Origin: an uncultured Lachnobacterium sp. | Lineage (GTDB): Bacteria > Bacillota > Clostridia > Lachnospirales > Lachnospiraceae | NCBI GenBank assembly: GCA_900543445.1 | Contig: UQRC01000044.1 | Span: 1 to 16,597 of the forward strand | Direction: 5' to 3' | Length of the DNA stretch: 16,597 bases | Shown: positions 1 through 8,357 of the stretch, one piece after another | How positions within the stretch are numbered: the stretch's first letter is position 1 | Layout of the letters: every line of letters begins with the position of its first letter | Position numbers and translations under genes: made by a program | The notes under the pieces: generated by a model | Told to the model about the DNA's origin: nothing | What the model saw: only the letters and a program-made list of their open reading frames with translations | The model's database searches: none

Positions 1-659
<659 letters not shown>

Positions 660-727
660 CTATATTTATCAATTCATTACTTTGTTAACATGTTTATATT
701 TTCACCATACTAAGATGGGAAAAAGCA

Positions 728-1381
728 TTATTCGCTTACCACAGCGACCATACTGTGACGGACTACCGTATCCTTGTACGTGTAACCCTTCTGCAGCTCC
801 TGTGCAACCACACCCGGATCATACTCTTCGCTCTCCACCTGCATCACTGCATTGTGAAGATCCGGATTGAATTCCTGCCCAAGTGCTTCGATTGGCTTAA
901 CTCCAATCGCATCCAGTTCTGTCATCAGCTGTTTATATATTTTATCCATACCGGTCACAAAAGCGTCATCCTTCTGTTCCTCCGGTACTGCTGCAAGGCC
1001 TCTCTCGAAATTATCCACAACCGGAAGCACCTTCTCGATAATGGATCTTGCTCCCATATCAAACATCTGGGATTTTTCTTTCTCGGAACGCTTGCGGAAG
1101 TTATCGAACTCTGCCATCTGGCGTCTCAAGCGATCGTTTAAATCTTCGATCTGCTCATCCTTCTTGTCTTTCTTCTTTTTCTTGCCAAACAGACCTTTGT
1201 CTTTATTCTCCTCTGCACCGGATGCTTCTGCCTCATCTTCCTTCGTAGCCTCATCACCTTGTGCTTCGGTCTCTTTTGTTTCCTCTTCCTGATTATTTTC
1301 AGCCGCTTCGGTCTCTGCCTCAGCTGCCTCGTTCACTTCTTTTAATTCTTCATCCATGACGTCTTTCTTTGTCTCTGCCAT
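728..1381 (-). CDS. grpE: Nucleotide exchange factor GrpE (Hsp70 co-chaperone)
   Basis: GrpE releases ADP from DnaK and acts as a thermosensor of the chaperone cycle; it works as a cytosolic dimer. The protein is 217 residues. Residues 1-60 are a Glu/Ala-rich acidic, probably disordered tail, residues 63-74 are a lysine-rich patch, and about 75-115 form the long coiled-coil helix. From about 150 onward comes the beta head with the family signature (GQEFNPDLHNAV, then the GYTYKDTVVRHSMVAV end). A longer frame begins 24 nt upstream, but the start chosen here (MAETKKD) has AGGTGG about 5 nt upstream and no overlap with hrcA, which stops 13 nt before it. The acidic tail and lysine patch vary between species. 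Second gene of the heat-shock operon. Confidence 0.97.
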   Translation of the reverse strand: MAETKKDVMDEELKEVNEAAEAETEAAENNQEEETKETEAQGDEATKEDEAEASGAEENKDKGLFGKKKKKDKKDEQIEDLNDRLRRQMAEFDNFRKRSEKEKSQMFDMGARSIIEKVLPVVDNFERGLAAVPEEQKDDAFVTGMDKIYKQLMTELDAIGVKPIEALGQEFNPDLHNAVMQVESEEYDPGVVAQELQKGYTYKDTVVRHSMVAVVSE

Positions 1382-1394
1382 GCTTACCACCTTT

Positions 1395-2459
1395 CTAAGA
1401 ATCACTCTTATCTTTATCGAAGATTCCGTCCAGCTGAGCCTTCAGATTCTTCAGGTTATCTACTACATTTTCGTAATCCATACGCTTCGGTCCAACGATT
1501 CCGATGGTTCCCTTAACGCCTTCCCCGAGATCATACGTTGCTGTCACAACACTGCAGTCCTTCATGGTGCGGATCGGGGCTTCATTTCCTATATAAACCT
1601 GAATTCCGTTTCCTTTGTCGTTACTGTCATCGGAAAGAGATTCAGTTACCAGGCTTAACAGTTCATCCTTCTCCTCGAATGTGGAGAGAAGATTCGTTGC
1701 ACTCTCGGAATCGGAAAGTTCCGGATACTTGAGGATGTTCGTCGCACCGCTTGTGTAAATCTGAAGATCCTCATTGTCACTGAGTGTCTGTGCCAGAGTA
1801 TCAAGCACATCGCTCACGATCGTAGAATGGATACCCGCCTGCTCCTTGAGCTTGGCGATCGTTCCAAGATTGATCTCCTGCAGCGATAATCCGTTGAGTG
1901 CTGTATTCAATAAGATGTTCAGTTTCAGGAGTGTCTCATTATCAAGCGGCTCCTCCACCGGAATCATCTGATTCTTAACCATATTACTATTCATTACGAT
2001 GACTGCCAGAATGTGGGTATCATCCACATTGGACAGCTGAATGAACTTGATCTTATTCGTATTGTATGCCGGTGCCGATACAAGAGTTGCATAGTTGGTA
2101 TTATTGGCAAGCATCTTAGCGACCTGCTTCAATACCTGATCCATCTTCTCGGTCTTCTCGATGACGAAGTCCTTCATCTCCCTGACTTCCCGATCCTTCT
2201 CCTGCATCAGGTGATCTACGTAGAACCGATATCCCTTATCGGAAGGAATACGTCCCGCAGAAGTGTGTGGCTGTACGATATATCCCAGTTCCTCGAGATC
2301 TGACATCTCATTACGGATTGTTGCGGAACTCAAGTTCAGATCCGTATATTTTGAAATGGTACGGGAACCGACCGGCTCACCGGTTGCCAGATAATTGCGG
2401 ATGATCGCATCGAGTATCTTTACTTTTCTCTCATCTAATTCTTCGTTATCCATTCCCAT
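1395..2459 (-). CDS. hrcA: Heat-inducible transcription repressor HrcA
   Basis: HrcA represses class I heat-shock genes by binding the CIRCE operator, and GroEL is known to modulate its activity in Firmicutes. The 354-residue protein has an N-terminal winged helix-turn-helix (about residues 8-75, including SRTISKYTDLNLSSATIRNE and the PHTSAGRIPSDKGYRFY segment). The regulatory, GAF-like HrcA domain follows to the end. The start at 2459 (MGMDNEELDERK) is chosen because AGGAG lies at 2467-2471 with 7 nt spacing. An upstream in-frame GTG at 2498 lies inside the CIRCE operator and cannot be the normal start. First gene of hrcA-grpE-dnaK and autoregulated through CIRCE. Length and motifs are typical. 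Confidence 0.98.
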   Translation of the reverse strand: MGMDNEELDERKVKILDAIIRNYLATGEPVGSRTISKYTDLNLSSATIRNEMSDLEELGYIVQPHTSAGRIPSDKGYRFYVDHLMQEKDREVREMKDFVIEKTEKMDQVLKQVAKMLANNTNYATLVSAPAYNTNKIKFIQLSNVDDTHILAVIVMNSNMVKNQMIPVEEPLDNETLLKLNILLNTALNGLSLQEINLGTIAKLKEQAGIHSTIVSDVLDTLAQTLSDNEDLQIYTSGATNILKYPELSDSESATNLLSTFEEKDELLSLVTESLSDDSNDKGNGIQVYIGNEAPIRTMKDCSVVTATYDLGEGVKGTIGIVGPKRMDYENVVDNLKNLKAQLDGIFDKDKSDS

Positions 2460-2491
2460 TTCACATCTCCTGTCATCCGGGATTTTCGTTG

Positions 2492-2518
2492 TTAGCACTC
2501 ATTTGTTTGGAGTGCTAA
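2492..2518. promoter_or_regulatory. CIRCE operator (HrcA-binding site)
   Basis: A perfect inverted repeat TTAGCACTC-N9-GAGTGCTAA matches the CIRCE consensus at all 18 arm positions. It lies 33 nt upstream of the hrcA start codon and about 16 nt downstream of the -10 box, so it is inside the 5' leader. Family knowledge says HrcA binds here to repress the operon. Because it is transcribed, it can also fold as a 9-bp hairpin in the mRNA leader. Confidence 0.98.
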
Positions 2519-2534
2519 TATCTTTTCTGTTAAT

Positions 2535-2563
2535 AAAATAGCACCAAGGGTTTTCATTGTCAA
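2535..2563 (-). promoter_or_regulatory. Sigma-A promoter of hrcA-grpE-dnaK
   Basis: Read on the minus strand, a perfect -35 TTGACA (2558-2563), a 17-nt spacer and a -10 TATTTT (2535-2540) lead into the CIRCE operator. Start of transcription would fall near 2528. The -35 is embedded in a separate inverted repeat (2539-2576). Confidence 0.9.
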
Positions 2564-2576
2564 CACCTTGATGCTA
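2539..2576. repeat. Imperfect 11-bp inverted repeat embracing the hrcA -35 box
   Basis: TAGCACCAAGG (2539-2549) and CCTTGATGCTA (2566-2576) are inverted copies matching at 10 of 11 positions, separated by 16 nt. The first arm overlaps the -10 by 2 bp and fills most of the spacer; the second arm sits just upstream of the -35. The outer ends (TAGCA/TGCTA) resemble CIRCE half sites but are about 13 bp further apart. It could be a second HrcA site, a site for another regulator, or a decayed CIRCE; the role is unproven. Confidence 0.6.
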
Positions 2577-2649
2577 ATTTATTTTTATTTTATAATTCTT
2601 TTTTCATTTTCTGTTTTTATTCATTTTCTCCGCCTTTACATGTTCTAAA

Positions 2650-2710
2650 TACCAAATAAAAGAATTTATAAATATAAAATAAAGAAATTACAACTGCGGT
2701 ATATAAATTC
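2650..2710 (-). terminator. Possible weak terminator after the lepA-hemW-degV-Dabb run
   Basis: Downstream of the Dabb gene stop, a perfect 9-bp inverted repeat GAATTTATA (2662-2670) / TATAAATTC (2702-2710) is followed on the minus strand by CTTTTATTTG. The stem is almost all A/T and the loop is 31 nt, so it is weak and may be chance in a very AT-rich spacer. Nothing else is seen in the spacer 2577-2709. Confidence 0.25.
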
Positions 2711-3012
2711 TATTCTTCGTAATCGATACAGGAACGGACTGCAGTATACGGACGAACTTTACTGTCTGCAACTGCAACATGCTTCGGATGGGTGCTGTAA
2801 TTTTTTAAAGCCTCTGCACTCTCGAAGGTTGTGTCGAGCATGACATCCACGGTTGAGCTTGGAAGATACTCAGTACGCACCGAGATATCAATCAGTCCCG
2901 GGATTTGTCCGGCAAGTCCCTCAAGACCTTCCTTGATACCTGCACGAATGTCTGCCTTCTGCTCCTCTGTAAATTCATCTTTTAAATTCCATAATATAAT
3001 GTGTTTAACCAT
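2710..3012 (-). CDS. Dabb-domain (stress-responsive alpha/beta barrel) protein
   Basis: A 100-residue single-domain protein beginning MVKHIILWNLKDEFTEEQ, the usual opening of the Dabb family (PF07876), a dimeric ferredoxin-like alpha/beta-barrel fold. The family pattern of hydrophobic strand, long helix (about 17-35), strand with VDVMLDTTFES (about 55-65) and a C-terminal HPKHVAVADSKVRPY segment is present. No catalytic residues can be assigned; bacterial members mostly lack a known reaction. The start has AAGGAGG 7 nt upstream. It lies 80 bp downstream of degV in the same direction and is probably the last gene of the lepA run, or it may have its own weak promoter in that gap. No signal peptide or TM segment, so probably cytosolic. 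Confidence 0.9.
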   Translation of the reverse strand: MVKHIILWNLKDEFTEEQKADIRAGIKEGLEGLAGQIPGLIDISVRTEYLPSSTVDVMLDTTFESAEALKNYSTHPKHVAVADSKVRPYTAVRSCIDYEE

Positions 3013-3092
3013 CTTCGTTCCTCCTTATCCGAATACCAATCTATTCCAACTTTCGCAAATATATATGATACCCTTCTAATGCATCACATAAT

Positions 3093-3941
3093 CTACTGTG
3101 CAATAAAAAGCACGCCAAGTGTTCCCGGTCCACAGTGACTGGAGATCACACCACCGGCACGCGTCTCAATAATCTCGTTAAAATGATTCAATCCTTTCAG
3201 ATACTCACGCACCTTGTCCACCGTTGCTTTGTCACAACCAGAATGTGTGATAAAGACACGATCCGGCTTCGCTGCCTTTAAGGCTTCTTCCATGTCCTTC
3301 GTATAAGAAAGAATCACATTGTCAAGCTTGCCACGATACTTCTTTGTCGCATCCATCGCACCATTTTCCACAACAATCTTCGGGTGAAGCTTTAACACAC
3401 CGCCCGCCATCGCTGCAACCGCACTGCATCTTCCGCCTCTATATAAATAAGTCAGTGTATCTACCACGAAACTGGCACGCACGCGCGGCTTTAATTCCTC
3501 TATTGTTTGTGCGATTGTCTGTGCATCCTTGCCTTCCTGCGCCATAAGCGCCGCCTCGATCACAAGATGTCCGATTCCGGTTGACAGATTCGCCGAATCG
3601 ATCACTGTCACAAGATCTCCTGCCTCTAACTCTTCCGCTGCAAGACGCATTACATTACCAGATGTCGACATACTTGCAGAAATTGAGAAGCAGATCACTT
3701 CCGTCTTTGCCTCCACGTATGACCTCAAACATTCTACCGCCTCCACGAGAGATGGTGCTGACGTCTTCGGAGTTGTCTTGTTTTCATCTGACCATGCAAA
3801 GATTTCTTCCGGTGTAATATCCGCTCCATCCCTGTATTCTTTGTCCCCAAGTAAAATATGAAGCGGAAGAATCGTGATATCGTATTTTTCAATTAGTGCC
3901 TGAGACAGATCACAAGTACTGTCCGATATGATTTTAACCAT
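3093..3941 (-). CDS. DegV family fatty-acid-binding protein (FakB-like)
   Basis: DegV/FakB proteins bind a fatty acid in a buried tunnel and present its carboxylate to the kinase FakA, so host or recycled fatty acids can enter phospholipid synthesis. The 282-residue protein has the N-terminal signature SDSTCDL (residues 6-12), the TSAPS loop (60-64), the SISASMSTSGN segment (86-96), the YRGGR motif (167-171) and the C-terminal SHCGPGTLG (268-276), which corresponds to the usual HxGPGxLG ligand region. AAAGGAG stands 6 nt upstream of the start. It follows hemW by 15 nt in the lepA-hemW-degV run. No fakA is visible here. Many clostridia carry several DegV paralogues, so the exact ligand is unknown. 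Confidence 0.94.
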   Translation of the reverse strand: MVKIISDSTCDLSQALIEKYDITILPLHILLGDKEYRDGADITPEEIFAWSDENKTTPKTSAPSLVEAVECLRSYVEAKTEVICFSISASMSTSGNVMRLAAEELEAGDLVTVIDSANLSTGIGHLVIEAALMAQEGKDAQTIAQTIEELKPRVRASFVVDTLTYLYRGGRCSAVAAMAGGVLKLHPKIVVENGAMDATKKYRGKLDNVILSYTKDMEEALKAAKPDRVFITHSGCDKATVDKVREYLKGLNHFNEIIETRAGGVISSHCGPGTLGVLFIAQ

Positions 3942-3956
3942 TCTTTTCTCCTTTAT

Positions 3957-5195
3957 TTATAACAAAAACTGTGCCATCACATAATTGGCAACATCCATAC
4001 CACGATCCGTCAGATACACTCTGCCCTCCCGCTTCTCAATGAGCTTCTGCGCCTGCAGATCTGGAAGTACCTGTACATACGCAGCCTCAATCGGCATGCC
4101 GAAATTCGCTTCAAACTCGTTCCTTGAGATTCCCTCTGTCATACGAAGACCGAGGAACATGAATTCTTCCATCTGTGCCTTGCGATTGACTACCGCGGCT
4201 TCCGTATGAAGATTGCTTCCGAACCAGCCGCGTTCCGGGGCATCCATCCCCTCTTCCGGTGCGAACACTTCCGGCGGAAGGAATGTCAGTTCGCGGCAGA
4301 TCTCAATATATTCATACAACTCTCTTGTATTGCTGTACCGCACATTATCGATCAGCGATGCAGCCCCAAGACCCAGACCGAGATAATTCTCCCTCGTCCA
4401 ATATCCGACATTATGCCGGCATGCATAACCTGGCTTGGCATAATTCGAAATCTCATATCGCTCGTACCCGGCCTTGGCAAGTACCCGCTGCGTCAGTTTA
4501 AGCATCTTGTAGGTGTCATCCTCGGTCGGAAGTTCTTCCGTCTTCATTCCCGCCTCCTGCCGCACCATATCAAATTTGTATTTTTCATAAAAAGGCGTGC
4601 CTTTTTCAATGATCAGGGAGTACGCGGAAATATGTTCCGGTTTCAGCCGGATCACTCTCTGCAGTGTATCTGCAAACGACTCCGCACTCTGACGTGGCAG
4701 TCCGCTCATCAGATCGATATTGATATTGGTGTATCCTGCGTTTCGCGCAAGTTCATACGTCTTTAAGAACTGCTCATACGTATGGATTCGACCAAGCACT
4801 TTCAGTTCCTCGTTATTCGCCGACTGCAATCCGATCGACAGACGGTTGATTCCCGCTCTTCGATAAGCCTCAAGCTTTGCGGTGGTAACCGTTCCCGGAT
4901 TACACTCGATACTGACTTCCGCATCTTCCCGCACATGAAAACTGTTGTACACCTGATCCATGATCGCAACAAGAAGTTCCGGCTCTAGCCAGCTCGGCGT
5001 CCCGCCACCGATATAAATTGTAGAAACCTGATAGCCGCCCATCTGCTCCCCATAGAAGCGGATCTCATTTAACAGGGCATGGACATACTGAATCTGCGTA
5101 TTTGTATCTGCCGGAAATGACAAGAAATCACAGTATGCACATTTCTTCACGCAAAAAGGCGTGTGAATATAAAGTTCCAAATTATTCTTGTCCAT
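3957..5195 (-). CDS. hemW: Radical SAM HemW family protein (heme chaperone, formerly 'HemN-like')
   Basis: A radical SAM protein with the cluster motif CxxxCxxC at C15, C19 and C22 (PFCVKKCAYC) and the glycine-rich SAM-binding GGGTPS at 63-68. The C-terminal HemN-type domain (FMFLGLRMTEGI region, then a winged-helix tail) follows. HemW is a heme-binding chaperone rather than a coproporphyrinogen dehydrogenase; the extra cysteine of true HemN enzymes (CxxxCxxCxC) is replaced here by Asp-Phe after C22, consistent with HemW. It has 412 residues, slightly long because of a segment around 310-335. The start ATG directly abuts the lepA stop (TAAATG), and the ribosome site GAGGAT lies inside the lepA 3' end, which implies translational coupling. 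The lepA-hemW pairing is common in Firmicutes. Confidence 0.95.
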   Translation of the reverse strand: MDKNNLELYIHTPFCVKKCAYCDFLSFPADTNTQIQYVHALLNEIRFYGEQMGGYQVSTIYIGGGTPSWLEPELLVAIMDQVYNSFHVREDAEVSIECNPGTVTTAKLEAYRRAGINRLSIGLQSANNEELKVLGRIHTYEQFLKTYELARNAGYTNINIDLMSGLPRQSAESFADTLQRVIRLKPEHISAYSLIIEKGTPFYEKYKFDMVRQEAGMKTEELPTEDDTYKMLKLTQRVLAKAGYERYEISNYAKPGYACRHNVGYWTRENYLGLGLGAASLIDNVRYSNTRELYEYIEICRELTFLPPEVFAPEEGMDAPERGWFGSNLHTEAAVVNRKAQMEEFMFLGLRMTEGISRNEFEANFGMPIEAAYVQVLPDLQAQKLIEKREGRVYLTDRGMDVANYVMAQFLL

Positions 5196-7007
5196 TTAAT
5201 CCTCATCCAGCTTTAAGACACTCATGAACGCTTCCTGTGGCACCTCTACCGTACCGATCTGGCGCATGCGTTTCTTGCCTTCCTTCTGCTTCTCAAGAAG
5301 CTTCTTCTTGCGCGAGATATCACCGCCGTAACACTTGGCAAGCACATCCTTGCGCATCGCCTTCACGGTCTCTCTTGCAATAATCTTACCGCCCACAGCC
5401 GCCTGAATCGGGATCTCAAACAGGTGTCTCGGGATTTCTTCCTTCAGACGCTCGCACATTCTGCGTCCTCTGTCATACGCACTCTCCTTGAACACGATAA
5501 AGGATAACGCATCGACCATCTCGCGGTTGATCAGGATATCCAGTTTCACAAGTTCTGACCGCTGGTAACCCTTCATCTCATAGTCAAACGAAGCGTATCC
5601 TCTCGAACGGGACTTGAGTGCATCAAAGAAATCGTAGATGATCTCATTGAGCGGCAGATCATACTTGATGACCGCACGCGTTGCCTCAATGTAATCCATG
5701 CTCAGATAGATACCACGTCTTTCCTGACAAAGCTTCATGATCGCGCCGACATATTCGCTCGTCACCATAATCTCAGCAGAGACATACGGTTCCTCCATAT
5801 ATTCGATTTCCGACGGATCCGGCAGATTGGATGGATTCGTCAGATCAATGACCTCGCCATCCGTCTTGTGTACCTTGTAGATAACACTCGGTGCAGTGGT
5901 GACAAGGTCAAGATTAAACTCTCTCTCCAATCGCTCCTGAATGATCTCCAAGTGTAAAAGGCCTAAGAATCCGCATCGGAAACCAAATCCGAGTGCCAGT
6001 GATGTCTCCGGTTCAAACTGCAGCGACGCATCGTTGACCTGCAGCTTTTCAAGCGCATCACGAAGATCCGGATACTTTGCAGAATCCGCCGGATACAATC
6101 CACAGTAAACCATCGGATTGACTTTCTTATATCCCGGGAGAGCCTCGTCACATGGTCGCTCACTGTCCGTCACGGTATCACCGACACGGGTATCACGCAC
6201 ATTCTTAATGCTGGCAGCAATATAACCAACCATTCCTGCAGAAAGCTCATCACACGGAATAAACTGTCCCGCACCAAAGTAGCCAACCTCTGTTACAAGG
6301 TCCTCGGCTCCGGTTGCCATCATCTTAATCTTGGTACCAACTTTAACCGTACCTTCCTTGATACGGCAGAAAATAATAACTCCCTTATACGAATCATAGA
6401 TTGCATCAAAAATAAGTGCCTTGAGTGGAGCCTTCGGATCTCCGGTCGGCGCCGGAATCTTCGTTACGATCTGTTCCAGCACATCCTCAATATTAAGACC
6501 TGTCTTTGCCGAAATTCTCGGGGCATCCTGTGCCTCAATTCCGATGACATCCTCAATCTCCTGAATGACTTCATCCGGTCTTGCACTCGGCAGATCGATC
6601 TTGTTGATGACCGGCATCACATCCAGGTCATGATCCAAAGCAAGATATACATTGGCAAGTGTCTGTGCCTCCACGCCCTGTGCCGCATCCACGACAAGAA
6701 TCGCGCCGTCACACGCCGCAAGACTTCGTGACACTTCATAATTGAAATCCACATGTCCCGGTGTATCAATAAGGTTAAAAATATACTCATTTCCATCCTT
6801 CGCACTGTAGATAATGCGAACGGCCTGGGATTTGATCGTGATTCCACGCTCTCTCTCCAAGTCCATGTTGTCAAGCACCTGCGCCTGCATCTCTCGGCTG
6901 GTCAGTGTACCGGTTTTCTCAATAATTCGATCGGCAAGCGTCGACTTACCATGATCAATATGGGCAATAATACAAAAATTACGAATTTTGCTCTGATCAA
7001 TTGACAT
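5196..7007 (-). CDS. lepA: Elongation factor 4 (LepA), ribosome back-translocase GTPase
   Basis: LepA/EF4 is a translational GTPase that binds ribosomes and affects initiation and elongation under ionic or other stress. The 603-residue protein has all GTPase motifs: G1 AHIDHGKST (15-23), G3 DTPGH (81-85), G4 NKID (135-138) and G5 SAK (166-168). The EF-G-like domains II, III and V follow, then the LepA-specific C-terminal domain rich in Lys/Arg (the [26 protein letters not shown] region, given here only as landmarks KCYGGD and [10 protein letters not shown]). AGGAGG (7014-7019) is 6 nt before the start. A strong promoter lies about 55 nt upstream and a small hairpin abuts the ribosome site. 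First gene of the run leading to hemW, degV and the Dabb gene. Confidence 0.98.
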   Translation of the reverse strand: MSIDQSKIRNFCIIAHIDHGKSTLADRIIEKTGTLTSREMQAQVLDNMDLERERGITIKSQAVRIIYSAKDGNEYIFNLIDTPGHVDFNYEVSRSLAACDGAILVVDAAQGVEAQTLANVYLALDHDLDVMPVINKIDLPSARPDEVIQEIEDVIGIEAQDAPRISAKTGLNIEDVLEQIVTKIPAPTGDPKAPLKALIFDAIYDSYKGVIIFCRIKEGTVKVGTKIKMMATGAEDLVTEVGYFGAGQFIPCDELSAGMVGYIAASIKNVRDTRVGDTVTDSERPCDEALPGYKKVNPMVYCGLYPADSAKYPDLRDALEKLQVNDASLQFEPETSLALGFGFRCGFLGLLHLEIIQERLEREFNLDLVTTAPSVIYKVHKTDGEVIDLTNPSNLPDPSEIEYMEEPYVSAEIMVTSEYVGAIMKLCQERRGIYLSMDYIEATRAVIKYDLPLNEIIYDFFDALKSRSRGYASFDYEMKGYQRSELVKLDILINREMVDALSFIVFKESAYDRGRRMCERLKEEIPRHLFEIPIQAAVGGKIIARETVKAMRKDVLAKCYGGDISRKKKLLEKQKEGKKRMRQIGTVEVPQEAFMSVLKLDED

Positions 7008-7019
7008 ATATTTCCTCCT

Positions 7020-7034
7020 GCCGCTTCCTGCGGC
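7020..7034 (-). promoter_or_regulatory. 5-bp GC hairpin abutting the lepA Shine-Dalgarno
   Basis: GCCGC-AGGAA-GCGGC (minus strand) is a perfect 5-bp stem with a 5-nt loop. Its 3' side ends exactly one base before the AGGAGG ribosome site at 7014-7019. The loop itself carries a Shine-Dalgarno-like AGGAA. It may shape ribosome access to lepA, but no function is shown. Confidence 0.45.
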
Positions 7035-7061
7035 TTCTTTATTCGTTCTTCACAATCCTTT

Positions 7062-7090
7062 ATTATACGGAAAATCAGAGATTGTGTAAA
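7062..7090 (-). promoter_or_regulatory. Promoter of the lepA run
   Basis: On the minus strand, -35 TTTACA (7085-7090), 17-nt spacer and a perfect -10 TATAAT (7062-7067). Transcription would start near 7055, giving a leader of about 48 nt that includes the hairpin at 7020-7034. No clear hairpin terminator for the upstream ada gene is seen between 7090 and 7157. Confidence 0.85.
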
Positions 7091-7156
7091 CTAAAATTAT
7101 GCTATACAAATGCTTTTTCACAAATTGGGCGATGCTTCAAAGATGTACCGCACCAT

Positions 7157-8158
7157 TTACATGAGCGGCCAGCGACTGAACACTTCATTCTTAACGGAAT
7201 CGTCCGCAAAACTCGTAGCAAGCGATGCCATATAAATTTTCTGACACATCGCCTCCTTGAACATTCCGGCATCCGTCAGCCGCATATATTCATCCGTACA
7301 GGTCGTATCGCTCACGGTCCGATTGTCTGTGTTGATGGACATTGGAATCCCAGCTTCGTAGAATTTCGTAAATGGATAATCCTCGATGGAACCGATTGCC
7401 TTGGTCTGTAAGTTGCTTGTCGGGCAGAGTTCCACTCCAATCTTCTTATCCGCACAAAGCTTCATCACTTCCGAATCATCCTTCATCGCGATACCGTGTC
7501 CGATTCGTCTTGCACCGTACTCGATTGCCGTCTGTACATCGAGTGCACTGCCGCACTCCCCCGCATGAATGGTAAAAGGAATCTCATTCTTTCTCGCCCA
7601 CTCAAACAATTCATGAAATTCCGAAGTTGGATACGCCTTCTCATCTCCTGCCAGATCACAGCCCACAACACCGGCTCCGAGAAATTCTCTTGCATCCTTA
7701 AGCATCGCAAGATTTGTCTCTTTGTCAAGGTTTCGCATGGCACACACTAAGATTCCTGTGTGGATATCACATTTTGTCTCAGCCGATTTCAGACCTTCGT
7801 TGACACTCTCAATGATTTCTTTCACCGAAAGTCCCTGTCCCGTCGAAAACGAAGGGGCAAAGCGCACTTCCAGATATTTGACCTGCTCCTTTGCCGCACG
7901 CAGCGCCAGTTCTTCTGCCGCAGCACGAAGACCATTCTTCGTCTGCAAACAGCGAAGCGGCAGATCAAACCGCTTCAGGTAGTCCGCAAGAGACGGACAA
8001 TCCATCGGTGCCGTCAAAGCCTCCTGCAATTCTTCCTTCGTATATTCTTCGCCCATATCGGCAAGCAGCTTCTTTGTCAGTTCGACGCTCATTGAGCCGT
8101 CCAGATGACAGTGCAATTCAATCTTTGGCATATTGTATGCGATAAAACGATTCATCAT
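7157..8158 (-). CDS. add: Adenosine deaminase
   Basis: This is a zinc-dependent hydrolase of the amidohydrolase/TIM-barrel superfamily that converts adenosine (or deoxyadenosine) to inosine in purine salvage. In the 333-residue protein the metal ligands and active-site motifs are visible: HCH at 16-18 (in HCHLDGS), HAGE at 188-191, GHG around 210-212, and NTD at 276-278. The residue after the metal-binding Asp is Asn where the E. coli and mammalian enzymes have a second Asp; I recall this TDN form as usual in clostridial members. The start is set at 8158 (MMNRF) because GGAGAAAG lies just upstream and because the promoter -10 at 8197-8202 would place transcription start close to the further-upstream ATG at 8185. 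It is divergent from the YwlG-like gene. A related substrate such as N6-modified adenosine cannot be excluded. Confidence 0.93.
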   Translation of the reverse strand: MMNRFIAYNMPKIELHCHLDGSMSVELTKKLLADMGEEYTKEELQEALTAPMDCPSLADYLKRFDLPLRCLQTKNGLRAAAEELALRAAKEQVKYLEVRFAPSFSTGQGLSVKEIIESVNEGLKSAETKCDIHTGILVCAMRNLDKETNLAMLKDAREFLGAGVVGCDLAGDEKAYPTSEFHELFEWARKNEIPFTIHAGECGSALDVQTAIEYGARRIGHGIAMKDDSEVMKLCADKKIGVELCPTSNLQTKAIGSIEDYPFTKFYEAGIPMSINTDNRTVSDTTCTDEYMRLTDAGMFKEAMCQKIYMASLATSFADDSVKNEVFSRWPLM

Positions 8159-8196
8159 AATTTTTCTTTCTCCATTTCCATGCATCAGCTGGTTTC

Positions 8197-8225
8197 ATTA
8201 TATCGCATATTGAAATCAGCCACAA
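8197..8225 (-). promoter_or_regulatory. Promoter of the adenosine deaminase gene
   Basis: On the minus strand, -35 TTGTGG (8220-8225), 17-nt spacer and a perfect -10 TATAAT (8197-8202). The predicted start near 8190 gives a leader of only about 30 nt and favours translation from 8158. Confidence 0.75.
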
Positions 8226-8236
8226 CAACTTTGCTC

Positions 8237-8249
8237 TTGATCAGATCAA
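8237..8249. promoter_or_regulatory. Palindrome TTGATC-A-GATCAA between divergent promoters
   Basis: A perfect 6-bp inverted repeat with one central base lies between the -35 boxes of the ada (8220-8225) and YwlG-like (8263-8268) promoters. Its position would suit an operator acting on both genes. No regulator is encoded nearby, so this is a candidate only. Confidence 0.4.
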
Positions 8250-8262
8250 TTTCACGCAAGCC

Positions 8263-8290
8263 TTGCTTTTTGTTTTTATTGGGCTATACT
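8263..8290 (+). promoter_or_regulatory. Promoter of the YwlG-like gene
   Basis: -35 TTGCTT (8263-8268), 16-nt spacer, -10 TATACT (8285-8290). Predicted start near 8297, leaving a leader of about 60 nt before the ATG at 8358. Confidence 0.7.
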
Positions 8291-8357
8291 ATTGTTTGAG
8301 AAAAATGAATTGAAAAACTTTGACTCAATGATCGAGTTGATTGGAGGTTATGATACA

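Noticed and set aside
2460..2498. Longer hrcA start at a GTG (2498)
   Set aside because: The GTG lies inside the CIRCE operator with no ribosome site; the ATG at 2459 has AGGAG at 7-nt spacing and the usual HrcA N terminus.
3013..3092. Possible separate promoter for the Dabb gene in the gap after degV
   Set aside because: Only a loose match (TTGCGA with a poor -10) is seen; read-through from the lepA promoter is simpler.
8159..8185. Upstream ATG of adenosine deaminase (8185)
   Set aside because: It would leave almost no leader after the promoter and has no ribosome site; the GGAGAAAG lies between it and the chosen start.
8254..8267. Short inverted repeat GCAAG-C-CTTGC followed by T-rich sequence, looking like a terminator
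   Set aside because: The loop would be too small for a stable hairpin, no gene ends there, and it overlaps the -35 box of the YwlG-like promoter.
8292..8357. Longer YwlG-like start at a TTG (8292)
   Set aside because: It sits at the predicted transcription start and lacks a ribosome site; the ATG at 8358 has GGAGG upstream and gives the family's usual length.
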